In this document: in pieces, positions 57,793 through 64,000 of the stretch
Layout: each line of letters opens with the position of its first letter
Numbering within the stretch: position 1 is the first letter of the stretch
Assembly: GCF_036231905.1 (NCBI RefSeq)
Contig: NZ_JAZARE010000003.1
Span: 558,001 to 622,000 of the forward strand
DNA: 64,000 bases
Direction: 5' to 3'
DNA from: CAMLIZ01 sp036231905
GTDB lineage: Bacteria > Pseudomonadota > Gammaproteobacteria > Burkholderiales > Burkholderiaceae_C
The notes under the pieces: model-generated
Seen by the model: the letters and a program-made list of their open reading frames with translations, nothing else
What the model was told of the DNA's origin: nothing
The model's database searches: none
Made by a program: the position numbers and the translations under genes

Positions 57793-59196
57793 CTACACGG
57801 CGGCGTGCGATTCCTCGGCCCGCTCCTGCAGGGTGGCAAGGAACTGGCGCTGCCACCACTGCACGTCGTAACGCACCACGTTCTTCAGCAGCGCCTGGTG
57901 CCGCTCCACCCGCTCGGCCAGCGGCATGTGCAGTGCCCGCTCGATCGCATCGGCGGTGGCGGAGATGTCGTAGGGGTTCACCAGCAAGGCCTCGCGCAGC
58001 TGCTCGGCCGCGCCGGTGAAACGCGACAGCACCAGCACGCCGGGATTCTCCGGCTCCTGCGACAACACGTATTCCTTGGCCACCAGGTTCATGCCGTCGC
58101 GCAGCGGCGTCACCAGCCCCACCCGGCTGGCGCGGTACAGGCCGGGCAGCCGCCGGCGTGAGATGGTGCGGTAGAGGTAGCGCACCGGCATCCAGTCCAG
58201 TTCGCCGAACTCTCCATTGATGGAGCCGCACAGCAGCTCCAGCTGGGTGCGGATCTGCGCATAGGCTTCCACCGACGAGCGCGACGGCGAGGCAATCTGG
58301 ATCAAGGTGGCGCTGTTGCGATGCACCGGGTAGCGATGCAGCATCTCGTTGAAGGCCTGCAGCCGCTGCGGCAGGCCCTTGGAATAGTCCAGCCGGTCCA
58401 CGCCCACCAGCAGCTGGCGCTTGGCATATTGCTCGCTGGTGTTGCGCCAGGTCTCCACCGCCTCGTCGGCCGCGGCCAGGGCGCGGAACTCCTGCACGTC
58501 GATGCCGATCGGGAACGCCTGCGCCCGCAGCACCCGGCCGAACGCATGGAAACGGTGGTCGGGCAGCACATGCGCCCTCGCCTCGCTCATCACGAAGCCG
58601 GCGAAATGGGCCGCATCGGCCTCGCTCTGCAGGCCCAGCAGGTCATAGGCGAACAGCGAGCGCAGCAGCCAGTCGTGCGCCGGCAGCGCGGCCAGGATCA
58701 GCGGCGGGGGCAGCGGAATGTGCAGGAAGAAGCCGATGCGCTGCTTGCAGCCCAGCGTGCGCAGCTCGGCGGCCAGCGGAATCAGGTGGTAGTCGTGCAC
58801 CCAGATCACGTCGTCATCGCGCAGCAGCGGCAGCAGCGCCTGCGCGAACTGGCGGTTCACGCGCCGGTAGCCGTCGAGGTAGTCGCTGCGGAACTCCGCC
58901 AGGTCCAGCCGGTAGTGGAACACCGGCCACAACACGCTGTTGGAATAGCCCAGGTAATAGGTGTCGTGGTCCGACTGCGTGAGGTCCACGGTGGCCAGTG
59001 TCACGTTGCCCGAATTGCGCAGCTGCGCCTTGAGCAACTGCGCCGGCTCGGTGCGGTCGTCGACGATGCGCCCGCTCCAGCCGAACCACAAGCCTCCCGT
59101 CTCGTTGAGGGTGGGACCGAGCGCCACGGCCAGGCCGCCGGCGGCGGTCTTGCGGGGGTCGGCGAGGCGATTGGAGACAGCGACTACGCGTGCCAT
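57793..59196 (-). CDS. otsA: Trehalose-6-phosphate synthase
   Basis: A 467-residue GT20 enzyme: UDP-glucose + glucose-6-phosphate gives trehalose-6-phosphate. Motifs: GGLAVAL near 20, WVHDYHLIPLAAELR near 122-136, FFLHIPLPPP, VGVDRLDYSKGLPQRL near 255 and TPLRDGMNLVAKEYV near 350. Full length for the family. I chose the ATG at 59196 because AAGGAG lies nine bases upstream; a longer reading runs into the repeat region. It is separated from the GH15 gene by a 680-base repetitive spacer and probably has its own promoter. Osmotic or desiccation protection is the usual role. Confidence 0.96.
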   Translation of the reverse strand: MARVVAVSNRLADPRKTAAGGLAVALGPTLNETGGLWFGWSGRIVDDRTEPAQLLKAQLRNSGNVTLATVDLTQSDHDTYYLGYSNSVLWPVFHYRLDLAEFRSDYLDGYRRVNRQFAQALLPLLRDDDVIWVHDYHLIPLAAELRTLGCKQRIGFFLHIPLPPPLILAALPAHDWLLRSLFAYDLLGLQSEADAAHFAGFVMSEARAHVLPDHRFHAFGRVLRAQAFPIGIDVQEFRALAAADEAVETWRNTSEQYAKRQLLVGVDRLDYSKGLPQRLQAFNEMLHRYPVHRNSATLIQIASPSRSSVEAYAQIRTQLELLCGSINGEFGELDWMPVRYLYRTISRRRLPGLYRASRVGLVTPLRDGMNLVAKEYVLSQEPENPGVLVLSRFTGAAEQLREALLVNPYDISATADAIERALHMPLAERVERHQALLKNVVRYDVQWWQRQFLATLQERAEESHAAV

Positions 59197-59400
59197 GGCG
59201 GTGCTCCTTCTGTGCGGGAGTCTGTTGGGAACTTCATTCGCGTGCGGGGGAGTGAGTTTGCTGACGGCCAGCCATCGTGGCTTCATGCGGGCCGCCATGA
59301 AGGGAGCGGCAAGGGCGTGGGCGGGCGTGGCGGAGGGCTTCATCCCGGCGGTCGGCCCTGGCGGGCCGACTGCTCTGCGCTGCTCGGGCCCCGAGGGCGG

Positions 59401-59461
59401 CTGCGGAACTCGCCCTTATCGGCCGCTGCGCGGCCGAACGGAGCTCAAACAGTCCTCGCCA
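59401..59461 (+). repeat. 61-base repeat core, left copy
   Basis: It starts CTGCGGAACTCGCCCTTAT, continues with the hairpin CGGCCGC-TGC-GCGGCCG (59420-59436) and ends AACGGAGCTCAAACAGTCC plus TCGCCA. It is the inverse of 59698-59758 with only four differences, all inside the hairpin. A second hairpin follows directly (CCCGCCGC-TCGC-GCGGCGGG, 59463-59482). Confidence 0.8.
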
Positions 59462-59697
59462 ACCCGCCGCTCGCGCGGCGGGCAACCCTCGAGGCCCTGC
59501 GCTGCTCGACGCCTGCGAGGCGCCCACCGCCACACCCGCCCATGCCCTTGCAACACCGTTGGAGCACCTCCACCGGGAATTGCTTCGTGGCGAACCCACA
59601 GTGGAGTCAGCAAGGCGGCGTGCGGGCAGCCGGCGGGGCGCCTTGAGCCGCCGAGAAGCGCAGGGCCGGGCAGGCTCCGCCGCGCGCAGCGTGGCGG

Positions 59698-59758
59698 TGG
59701 CGAGGACTGTTTGAGCTCCGTTGGCCCGCGCAGCGGGCCATAAGGGCGAGTTCCGCAG
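59698..59758 (-). repeat. 61-base repeat core, right copy (inverted)
   Basis: The reverse complement matches 59401-59461 except in the hairpin GGCCCGC-GCA-GCGGGCC (59723-59739). There two stem pairs are swapped (C-G for G-C) at stem positions 1 and 3, so the pairing is kept. The flanking 19 and 25 bases are identical between copies. Confidence 0.8.
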
Positions 59759-59877
59759 CCACCTGCCCGGCCCGAGCATCGCAGGGTAGTCGCCGCCAAA
59801 GGCGGCGACCGGCTCAGATGAAGCCCCGACGGCTGCCTGCACGCCGCCTTGCCCGCTCGGTAGCCCGAATGCTTTCC

Positions 59878-61695
59878 TCATATCACCGTGTCCCACGGCC
59901 GTGACAGCCTTGTGGCACCGTTGATGAGGCCCACCATCGAATAGGTCTGCGGGAAGTTGCCCCACATCTCGCCGGTGATCGGATGGGTGTCCTCCGACAG
60001 CAGGCCCAGGTGGTTGCGGGCCGACAGCATGGCCTCGAAGATCGCACGAGCCTCGGCATGGCGGCCGATGCGCGCGAGGGCGTCGATGCGCCAGAACGTG
60101 CAGATGTTGAACGAGGTCTCGGGCTTGCCGAAGTCGTCGGCGGCCTCGTAGCGGCGCATGAAGGGGCCGTCGGCGAGTGTCTTTTCCATCGCATCCACGG
60201 TGGACACGAAGCGCGGGTCGCGCGGGTCGATGAAACCCACCTCGGCCATCAGCAGCACGCTGGCATCGAGCTCGCTGCCACCGAAGCTTTCGGCAAAGGC
60301 CTGGCGCTTCTCGCTCCACGATTCGCGCAGGATGCGGTCGCGGATGTGCTGCGCGCGCTGGCCCCAGTAGGTGGCGCGCTCGGGCAGGCCGAGCGCCACC
60401 GCGATCTTGGCCAGGCGGTCGCAGGCGGCCCAGTTCATCAGCACCGACGAGGTGTGCACGCGCGCCCGCGTGCGCAGCTCCCACATGCCGGCGTCGGGCG
60501 AGTCGTGCACGCCCCAGGCCAATTCGCCCATGCGTTCGAGCTGCTGGAATTCGTTGAGGCCGGCGCGGCGGAACAGGCGGGTGTCGTGGAAGGCCTGGGC
60601 TGCCCCCAGGATGATGTTGCCGTACACGTCGTGCTGGAAGTGCTCGTAGGCCTGGTTGCCCACGCGCACCGGCGCATGGCCGCGGTAGCCCGGCAGGTGC
60701 TCCACGACGCCTTCGGTGAGGTGCTTCTCCAGGCCGATGCCGTACAGCGGCTGCACATGGCGAAGGTCCTCGCCGGCGATCACGTTGCCCAGCCAGCGCA
60801 GGTATTCCTCCATGGTGGCCACTTCGCTGATGCTGTTGAGCGCCCGCACCACGAAGAAGGCGTCGCGCAGCCAGCAGAAGCGGTAGTCCCAGTTGCGCGC
60901 GCTGCCCGGCGCCTCCGGGATGCTGGTGGTCATCGCGGCCACGATGGCGCCGGTGTCCTCGTACAGCGAGAGCTTGAGCGTGATGGCGGCGCGCACCACC
61001 GCGTCCTGCCACTCCAGCGGCAGGGTGAGTGCACGCGCCCAGTTGCGCCAGTAGCGTGCCGTGCGCGAATGCAGGTCGTCGGCCACTTGGCGCACACCGG
61101 CGTCCAGGGTCTCGTCGGGCCCCAGGATGAAATCCATGGGCGCATCCAGCAGGAAGGGTGTTTCGTCCAGCACATAGGCCAGCGGCGCGTCGGTGGTCAG
61201 GCGCAGCACCATGTCGGGCCCCACGTAGCGCACGTGGTGGCTGCCGCGTGTGAGCGTGGGGATCGCGCGGCCCCAGTCGAAGCGCGGGCGCAGGCGCATC
61301 AGCACCCGCGGCTGGCCGGCGATCGGGCGCAGGCGCCGCACGATCTGCACCGGGCGGAACACCCGCTCGCGCGCAAAGAAGCGCGGCGCCAGGTCGGTCA
61401 CCTCGATGCCGTTGCCATGCGCGTCCCACAGGCGGGTGACCAGCACGGCGGTGTTGGGCTCGTACACCTGCTCGCTGCGCGCCTGGCCTTCGAGCTCCAC
61501 GCTCCAGGCGCTGGCCGCGTCGCTCGGGTCCAGCAGGGCGTTGAACACCGGGTCGGCGTCGAAGCGCGGCATGCAGGACCACACGATGCGCGCATGGCGG
61601 TCCACCAGCGCGGTGAAACTGCAGTTGCCGATGACGCCCAGCTCGAGTGAATTGGGCAGGGTGCTGGGGCCGTAACCCCTAGGCGCTTGCGGCAT
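59878..61695 (-). CDS. Glycoside hydrolase family 15 (glucoamylase/trehalase-like)
   Basis: A 605-residue cytoplasmic GH15 protein without a signal peptide. An N-terminal beta-sandwich (SLELGVIGNCSFTALVD to about 230) is followed by the (alpha/alpha)6 barrel. NWDYRFCWLRDAFFVVRAL near 270-288 and MWELRTRARVHTSSVLMNWAACDR near 400 mark the first catalytic region, and TSFNICTFWRIDALARIG near 545 the second. Related bacterial enzymes hydrolyse trehalose or alpha-glucans. The ATG at 61695 overlaps the 3' end of otsB by 17 bases, tying it to trehalose metabolism. Whether it is a trehalase or glucoamylase is open. Confidence 0.88.
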   Translation of the reverse strand: MPQAPRGYGPSTLPNSLELGVIGNCSFTALVDRHARIVWSCMPRFDADPVFNALLDPSDAASAWSVELEGQARSEQVYEPNTAVLVTRLWDAHGNGIEVTDLAPRFFARERVFRPVQIVRRLRPIAGQPRVLMRLRPRFDWGRAIPTLTRGSHHVRYVGPDMVLRLTTDAPLAYVLDETPFLLDAPMDFILGPDETLDAGVRQVADDLHSRTARYWRNWARALTLPLEWQDAVVRAAITLKLSLYEDTGAIVAAMTTSIPEAPGSARNWDYRFCWLRDAFFVVRALNSISEVATMEEYLRWLGNVIAGEDLRHVQPLYGIGLEKHLTEGVVEHLPGYRGHAPVRVGNQAYEHFQHDVYGNIILGAAQAFHDTRLFRRAGLNEFQQLERMGELAWGVHDSPDAGMWELRTRARVHTSSVLMNWAACDRLAKIAVALGLPERATYWGQRAQHIRDRILRESWSEKRQAFAESFGGSELDASVLLMAEVGFIDPRDPRFVSTVDAMEKTLADGPFMRRYEAADDFGKPETSFNICTFWRIDALARIGRHAEARAIFEAMLSARNHLGLLSEDTHPITGEMWGNFPQTYSMVGLINGATRLSRPWDTVI

Positions 61696-62434
61696 GGTGA
61701 GTGATGTCCTTGGGTGGATGGGCAGCGGCCAGCAGCCAGCGCCGCACGGCGGCGGCACCGTCGATGCGTTGTGCGGCGATGGTGGGGCCCGGGCCGACCT
61801 TCACCGCCACGCCGCCGAGGCGCTGCACCACCTCGAAGCCGGCTTCGTCGGTCACGTCGTCGCCCAGGAAGAGTGGCTGGCGGCCGGCAAACGGCGGCTC
61901 GGCCAGAAACGCCTCGATCGCATGGCCCTTGCTCACGCCGCGCGGCAGCACCTCCAGCACCATCTTTCCGTCCAGCAGCTGCAGCCCGGGCGCGCCAGCC
62001 AGCGCCTGGGTGATCGCCTCGCGGCAGGCCGCCTCCCACTGGGGCGCCTCGCGGTAATGCAGGGCCACCGCGGCGCCCTTGCGTTCGACGCGCAGGCCGG
62101 GGTGGGTGGCCGCCAGCGCCTCCGCACGGGTGGCGATGGCGTCCAGCGCCGTCGTGGGCAGGCGCTCAACGGTGCCCGCCGCCCGCCGGCGCTCCGCGCC
62201 ATGAATGCCGGCCGCCGGCAATGTGAGCGGCGCCAGCCAGCGGTCAAGTTCGGCAATCGGGCGGCCGGAGATGATGGCCAGCGCGCCACCCAGGCGCTCG
62301 CTCAGGCGGGCGAGAGCGTGCGTGAGCGCCGGATCGACGACGATGCGGTCCGGGCTGGGGGCAATGTCGACCAGCGTGCCGTCGAAATCGAGAAACAGGG
62401 CGTGGTCATCGTTCAGTGGCGGGGAAATCGGCAT
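61679..62434 (-). CDS. otsB: Trehalose-6-phosphate phosphatase
   Basis: A 251-residue HAD-superfamily phosphatase. Motif I ALFLDFDGTLVDIAPSP near 12-28 carries the nucleophile Asp and the acid/base Asp; motif II is in LAIISGRPI; the Lys of motif III lies in LPRGVSKGHAI; motif IV is LFLGDDVTDEAGFE. It removes phosphate from the OtsA product to give trehalose. ATG at 62434; a GTG immediately before it is possible. It is followed by the overlapping GH15 gene, so synthesis and breakdown enzymes share a transcript. otsA is on the same strand further down. Confidence 0.95.
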   Translation of the reverse strand: MPISPPLNDDHALFLDFDGTLVDIAPSPDRIVVDPALTHALARLSERLGGALAIISGRPIAELDRWLAPLTLPAAGIHGAERRRAAGTVERLPTTALDAIATRAEALAATHPGLRVERKGAAVALHYREAPQWEAACREAITQALAGAPGLQLLDGKMVLEVLPRGVSKGHAIEAFLAEPPFAGRQPLFLGDDVTDEAGFEVVQRLGGVAVKVGPGPTIAAQRIDGAAAVRRWLLAAAHPPKDITHHAASA

Positions 62435-62494
62435 CACGGGCGGTGGGTCGGGGACGCAAGGGTGCTGGCAAACAGGATGCCGGCCCCTCCCGTG

Positions 62495-62860
62495 TCACCG
62501 GGCCGATGCCCGCAGGTGGCGCTTCACATCCTCGAAGCTGATGCTGCCGGTGTGCGCGCGGTCGATCTGTTCGAAATCGTCAGCGACCCGGCCCAGGCCT
62601 ACCGCGCGGGCCTGTTCGCGCGTGATGCGCCCGGTGCCCGCGGTGTCGGCGGCTGCGAAGCGCTGGCGCAGCTTGCGTTCCACTTGCGCCTGCAAGGTGG
62701 CCCCGCTGCTGGGCGCCACGGGCGGCTGCGCGGCGGCGCGGGCCTGGGTGGCCGGCGGCACCCAGGGGTCGCGCAAGGCCGGCGGCGGCTCGGCAGCGCC
62801 CGCCTGCACGACCCACGACAGGGCGGCTGCGAACCCGAATCGAACAAGTGGCACCGGCAT
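62495..62860 (-). CDS. Exported EF-hand protein
   Basis: A 121-residue protein. The ATG at 62860 follows AAGGAG. Signal peptide about 1-23 (ends QAGAA). A Pro/Ala-rich linker leads to two EF-hand loops in the C-terminal half: DTAGTGRITREQ and DRAHTGSISFED, each with Asp at position 1 and an acidic residue at 12 (Gln in the first, so it may bind weakly). It probably binds calcium in the periplasm. It starts 16 bases after the stop of the S10 peptidase gene and is likely co-transcribed with it. Confidence 0.82.
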   Translation of the reverse strand: MPVPLVRFGFAAALSWVVQAGAAEPPPALRDPWVPPATQARAAAQPPVAPSSGATLQAQVERKLRQRFAAADTAGTGRITREQARAVGLGRVADDFEQIDRAHTGSISFEDVKRHLRASAR

Positions 62861-62876
62861 GGGGACTCCTTGGCCT

Positions 62877-64000
62877 TCAGCGCCCGGCCGCGACGGCCTG
62901 CAGGTAGAAGGCCTGCAGGTCGGCCCGTTCACGCACACGCGAAGCATCGTCGAGATAGGTCATGTGGCCGCCCGGGTAGGAGCGCAGCTGCACGGCCGCG
63001 GTTCCACCCAGGCGCGCCAGGTCGAGCTCGGTCTGGAAGAACGGCGTGGCCAGGTCGTGGTAGCCGCTGACCGACAGCACCTTGAGATTGGGGTTCAGCG
63101 TGAGGGCGGTGGCCAGGTCGGGCACGGTGTCAGGCAGCGCGCGGCCATCGTGGGAGAAATCCCAGGTGTTGATCGCATCGCTCAAGGTCACGTAGCCGGT
63201 GATGCTGGAGTAGCCGAGCGAGCTGCGCAGGTAGCTCTGGATGGCGCTGGCGAACTGGCTGGAGATGAAGGTGCTGGACGGATCGCCTTCGCTCGCCAGC
63301 GCGCTGCCCTTGGGCGCGGCCATGCGGGCGTCGTAGCGCCCGACCAGGTCGTTGGGCAGCAGGTTGACCTGGAACGTGGTGGGGTCGAGGTTGAAGTGGC
63401 CCTGCCACAGGCTGGTGGACGCGCCGGTGTTGGCAGCGAGCGCGGACAGCAGCGAGCCCGAGGGTGGCGTGCCTTGCGAGAGGTACGCGGCCAGCGCGGG
63501 GGAGTAGCTGTTGCGGGTGAACTCCCGCATCTGCTGCTCGAAGCCGTCCAGGTCCGCAGGCGGTGGGTTGACCAGCCGGTGGTAGGCGCCGGTGGCGGCA
63601 TAACTGGGCAGGTAGCCGGCACAGCTGCCTTGGCCCGTCACGCCGCAGTTGCTGTTGTAGTCCAGCACCGAGGATTGCAGCACCATGCCCTTCAGCGACA
63701 CCCCGGCGGTTTCCAGCAGCTCGGCCAGCACGGCGCTGCGGGTGGTGCCATAGGACTCGCCGAACAGGAACTTGGGCGAGGCCTCGCGCTGGTTAGCGGC
63801 CACGTAACGCTGCACAAAATCGCGGAAGGCCGCCGCGTCGGCATCCACGCCCCAGAAATGCTGGTTGGTGTAGGGCGCCACCGCCTGCGAATGGCCGGTG
63901 CCGATGGCGTCCACGAACACCAGGTCGCTCGCATCGAGCAGCGTCTCCTCGTTGGCCACCAGCGCAAAGGGCTTGGGCGTGCTGGTGGACGGTGCCGCCG
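62877..64000 (-). CDS. S10-family serine carboxypeptidase, N-terminus beyond window edge
   Basis: The C-terminal 374 or so residues of an alpha/beta-hydrolase of peptidase family S10. The nucleophile elbow FLFGESYGTTRSA carries the Ser of G-E-S-Y-G; the Asp is likely in VSGYHDLATPF and the His in YPGGHMTYL, giving the family order Ser-Asp-His. DLVFVDAIGTGHS, ahead of the nucleophile, is the family's conserved oxyanion-side block. S10 enzymes remove C-terminal residues at acidic pH and are less common in bacteria than in eukaryotes. The start and signal peptide are outside the window. The EF-hand gene follows at 16 bases. Confidence 0.9.
   Translation of the reverse strand, partial: AAPSTSTPKPFALVANEETLLDASDLVFVDAIGTGHSQAVAPYTNQHFWGVDADAAAFRDFVQRYVAANQREASPKFLFGESYGTTRSAVLAELLETAGVSLKGMVLQSSVLDYNSNCGVTGQGSCAGYLPSYAATGAYHRLVNPPPADLDGFEQQMREFTRNSYSPALAAYLSQGTPPSGSLLSALAANTGASTSLWQGHFNLDPTTFQVNLLPNDLVGRYDARMAAPKGSALASEGDPSSTFISSQFASAIQSYLRSSLGYSSITGYVTLSDAINTWDFSHDGRALPDTVPDLATALTLNPNLKVLSVSGYHDLATPFFQTELDLARLGGTAAVQLRSYPGGHMTYLDDASRVRERADLQAFYLQAVAAGR

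Larger units (their letters stand above)
59337..59827. repeat. Imperfect long inverted repeat filling the otsA-GH15 spacer
   Basis: The 680-base gap 59197-59877 holds no convincing gene. Most of it is an imperfect inverted repeat: the left side runs from about 59337 (GGCTTCATC) to about 59575 and the right side from about 59600 to 59827 (GATGAAGCC). Shorter modules recur inside, for example GCAAGGCGGCGTGCGGGCAGCC near 59610 (21 bases or fewer shared) and its inverse near 59830-59855. It is full of GC hairpins. No transposase or clear target duplication was seen. It looks like a dispersed MITE-like or structured repeat. Confidence 0.7.

Noticed and set aside
57793..59343. A 49-residue N-terminal extension of OtsA
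   Set aside because: The ATG at 59196 has AAGGAG at proper spacing and MARVVAVSNRL is the family start; the extension is repeat-region sequence.
59197..59877. Several frames of 75-150 codons in the otsA-GH15 spacer
   Set aside because: They arise from the inverted repeats (for example peptides containing LRNSPL or ELKQSSP from both copies) and have no ribosome binding sites.
1..64000. CRISPR arrays, tRNA/rRNA genes, insertion sequences, prophage or integrase-attachment signatures
   Set aside because: None was seen by eye on either strand; the only repeats found are the spacer repeats near 59.3-59.8 kb and short regulatory palindromes. A tool-based scan could still find a diverged tRNA or terminator.

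Overview
The window is 64 kb of GC-rich chromosomal DNA. Its genes sit back to back, usually joined by ATGA or GTGA overlaps. The housekeeping set (map-glnD, purL, rlmB, upp) together with a ybhP-clsB-ybhN block, otsA/otsB, a phasin-like protein and several orphan histidine kinases fits a free-living betaproteobacterium of the order Burkholderiales (Rubrivivax/Leptothrix/Sphaerotilus-like). That placement is inferred from gene content and style; I could not run a phylogeny. I found no tRNA, rRNA, CRISPR array, insertion sequence or prophage.

Layout. 1-4.4 kb: the C-terminus of an AraC-type regulator, a penicillin-acylase-family hydrolase and two small unknowns. 4.5-9.3 kb: a tightly coupled run of 2-hydroxyacid dehydrogenase, MFS exporter and two half-size chromate-type transporters, then a phasin-like protein and an SDS-type serine/threonine dehydratase. 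9.3-12 kb: an orphan hybrid-free PAS histidine kinase, a 35-residue exported peptide and upp. 12-15.4 kb: a redox operon (di-haem peroxidase, chemoreceptor-like protein, cupredoxin, cytochrome c lipoprotein) with an FNR-like site upstream. 15.5-21.8 kb: rlmB, glpQ, a DUF1624 membrane protein, a histidine kinase with an ethylene-receptor-like sensor domain, a PF10118 hydrolase facing a TetR regulator across two matched operators, and DUF1304. 21.8-28.8 kb: a two-component pair, a prohibitin-like/SH3-like gene pair and a DUF4143 ATPase behind an AT-rich palindrome. 28.8-36.3 kb: purL facing map-glnD. 36.3-45.2 kb: a leader region with a hairpin that buries a Shine-Dalgarno sequence, a small membrane peptide and a 2863-residue cyclic beta-glucan synthase.

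45.3-54.6 kb is the most interesting accessory region. A siderophore-type TonB-dependent receptor and a DUF4198 protein diverge, across one Fur box, from a six-gene operon: HxE-type Fe(II)/2-oxoglutarate oxygenase, SbnB-like dehydrogenase, group IV PLP decarboxylase (SbnH-like), SbnA-like synthase, MATE exporter and a small ParB/SerK-fold protein (SbnI-like). This is the full toolkit for making L-2,3-diaminopropionate from serine under iron limitation, plus a tailoring oxygenase, a decarboxylase, export and re-uptake. No NIS synthetase or NRPS is encoded beside it, so the product is not predictable from known siderophore clusters.

54.6-62.4 kb: ybhN-clsB-ybhP and a trehalose block (otsA, a 680-bp repeat-rich spacer, a GH15 hydrolase, otsB). 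62.5-64 kb: an EF-hand protein and a truncated S10 serine carboxypeptidase.
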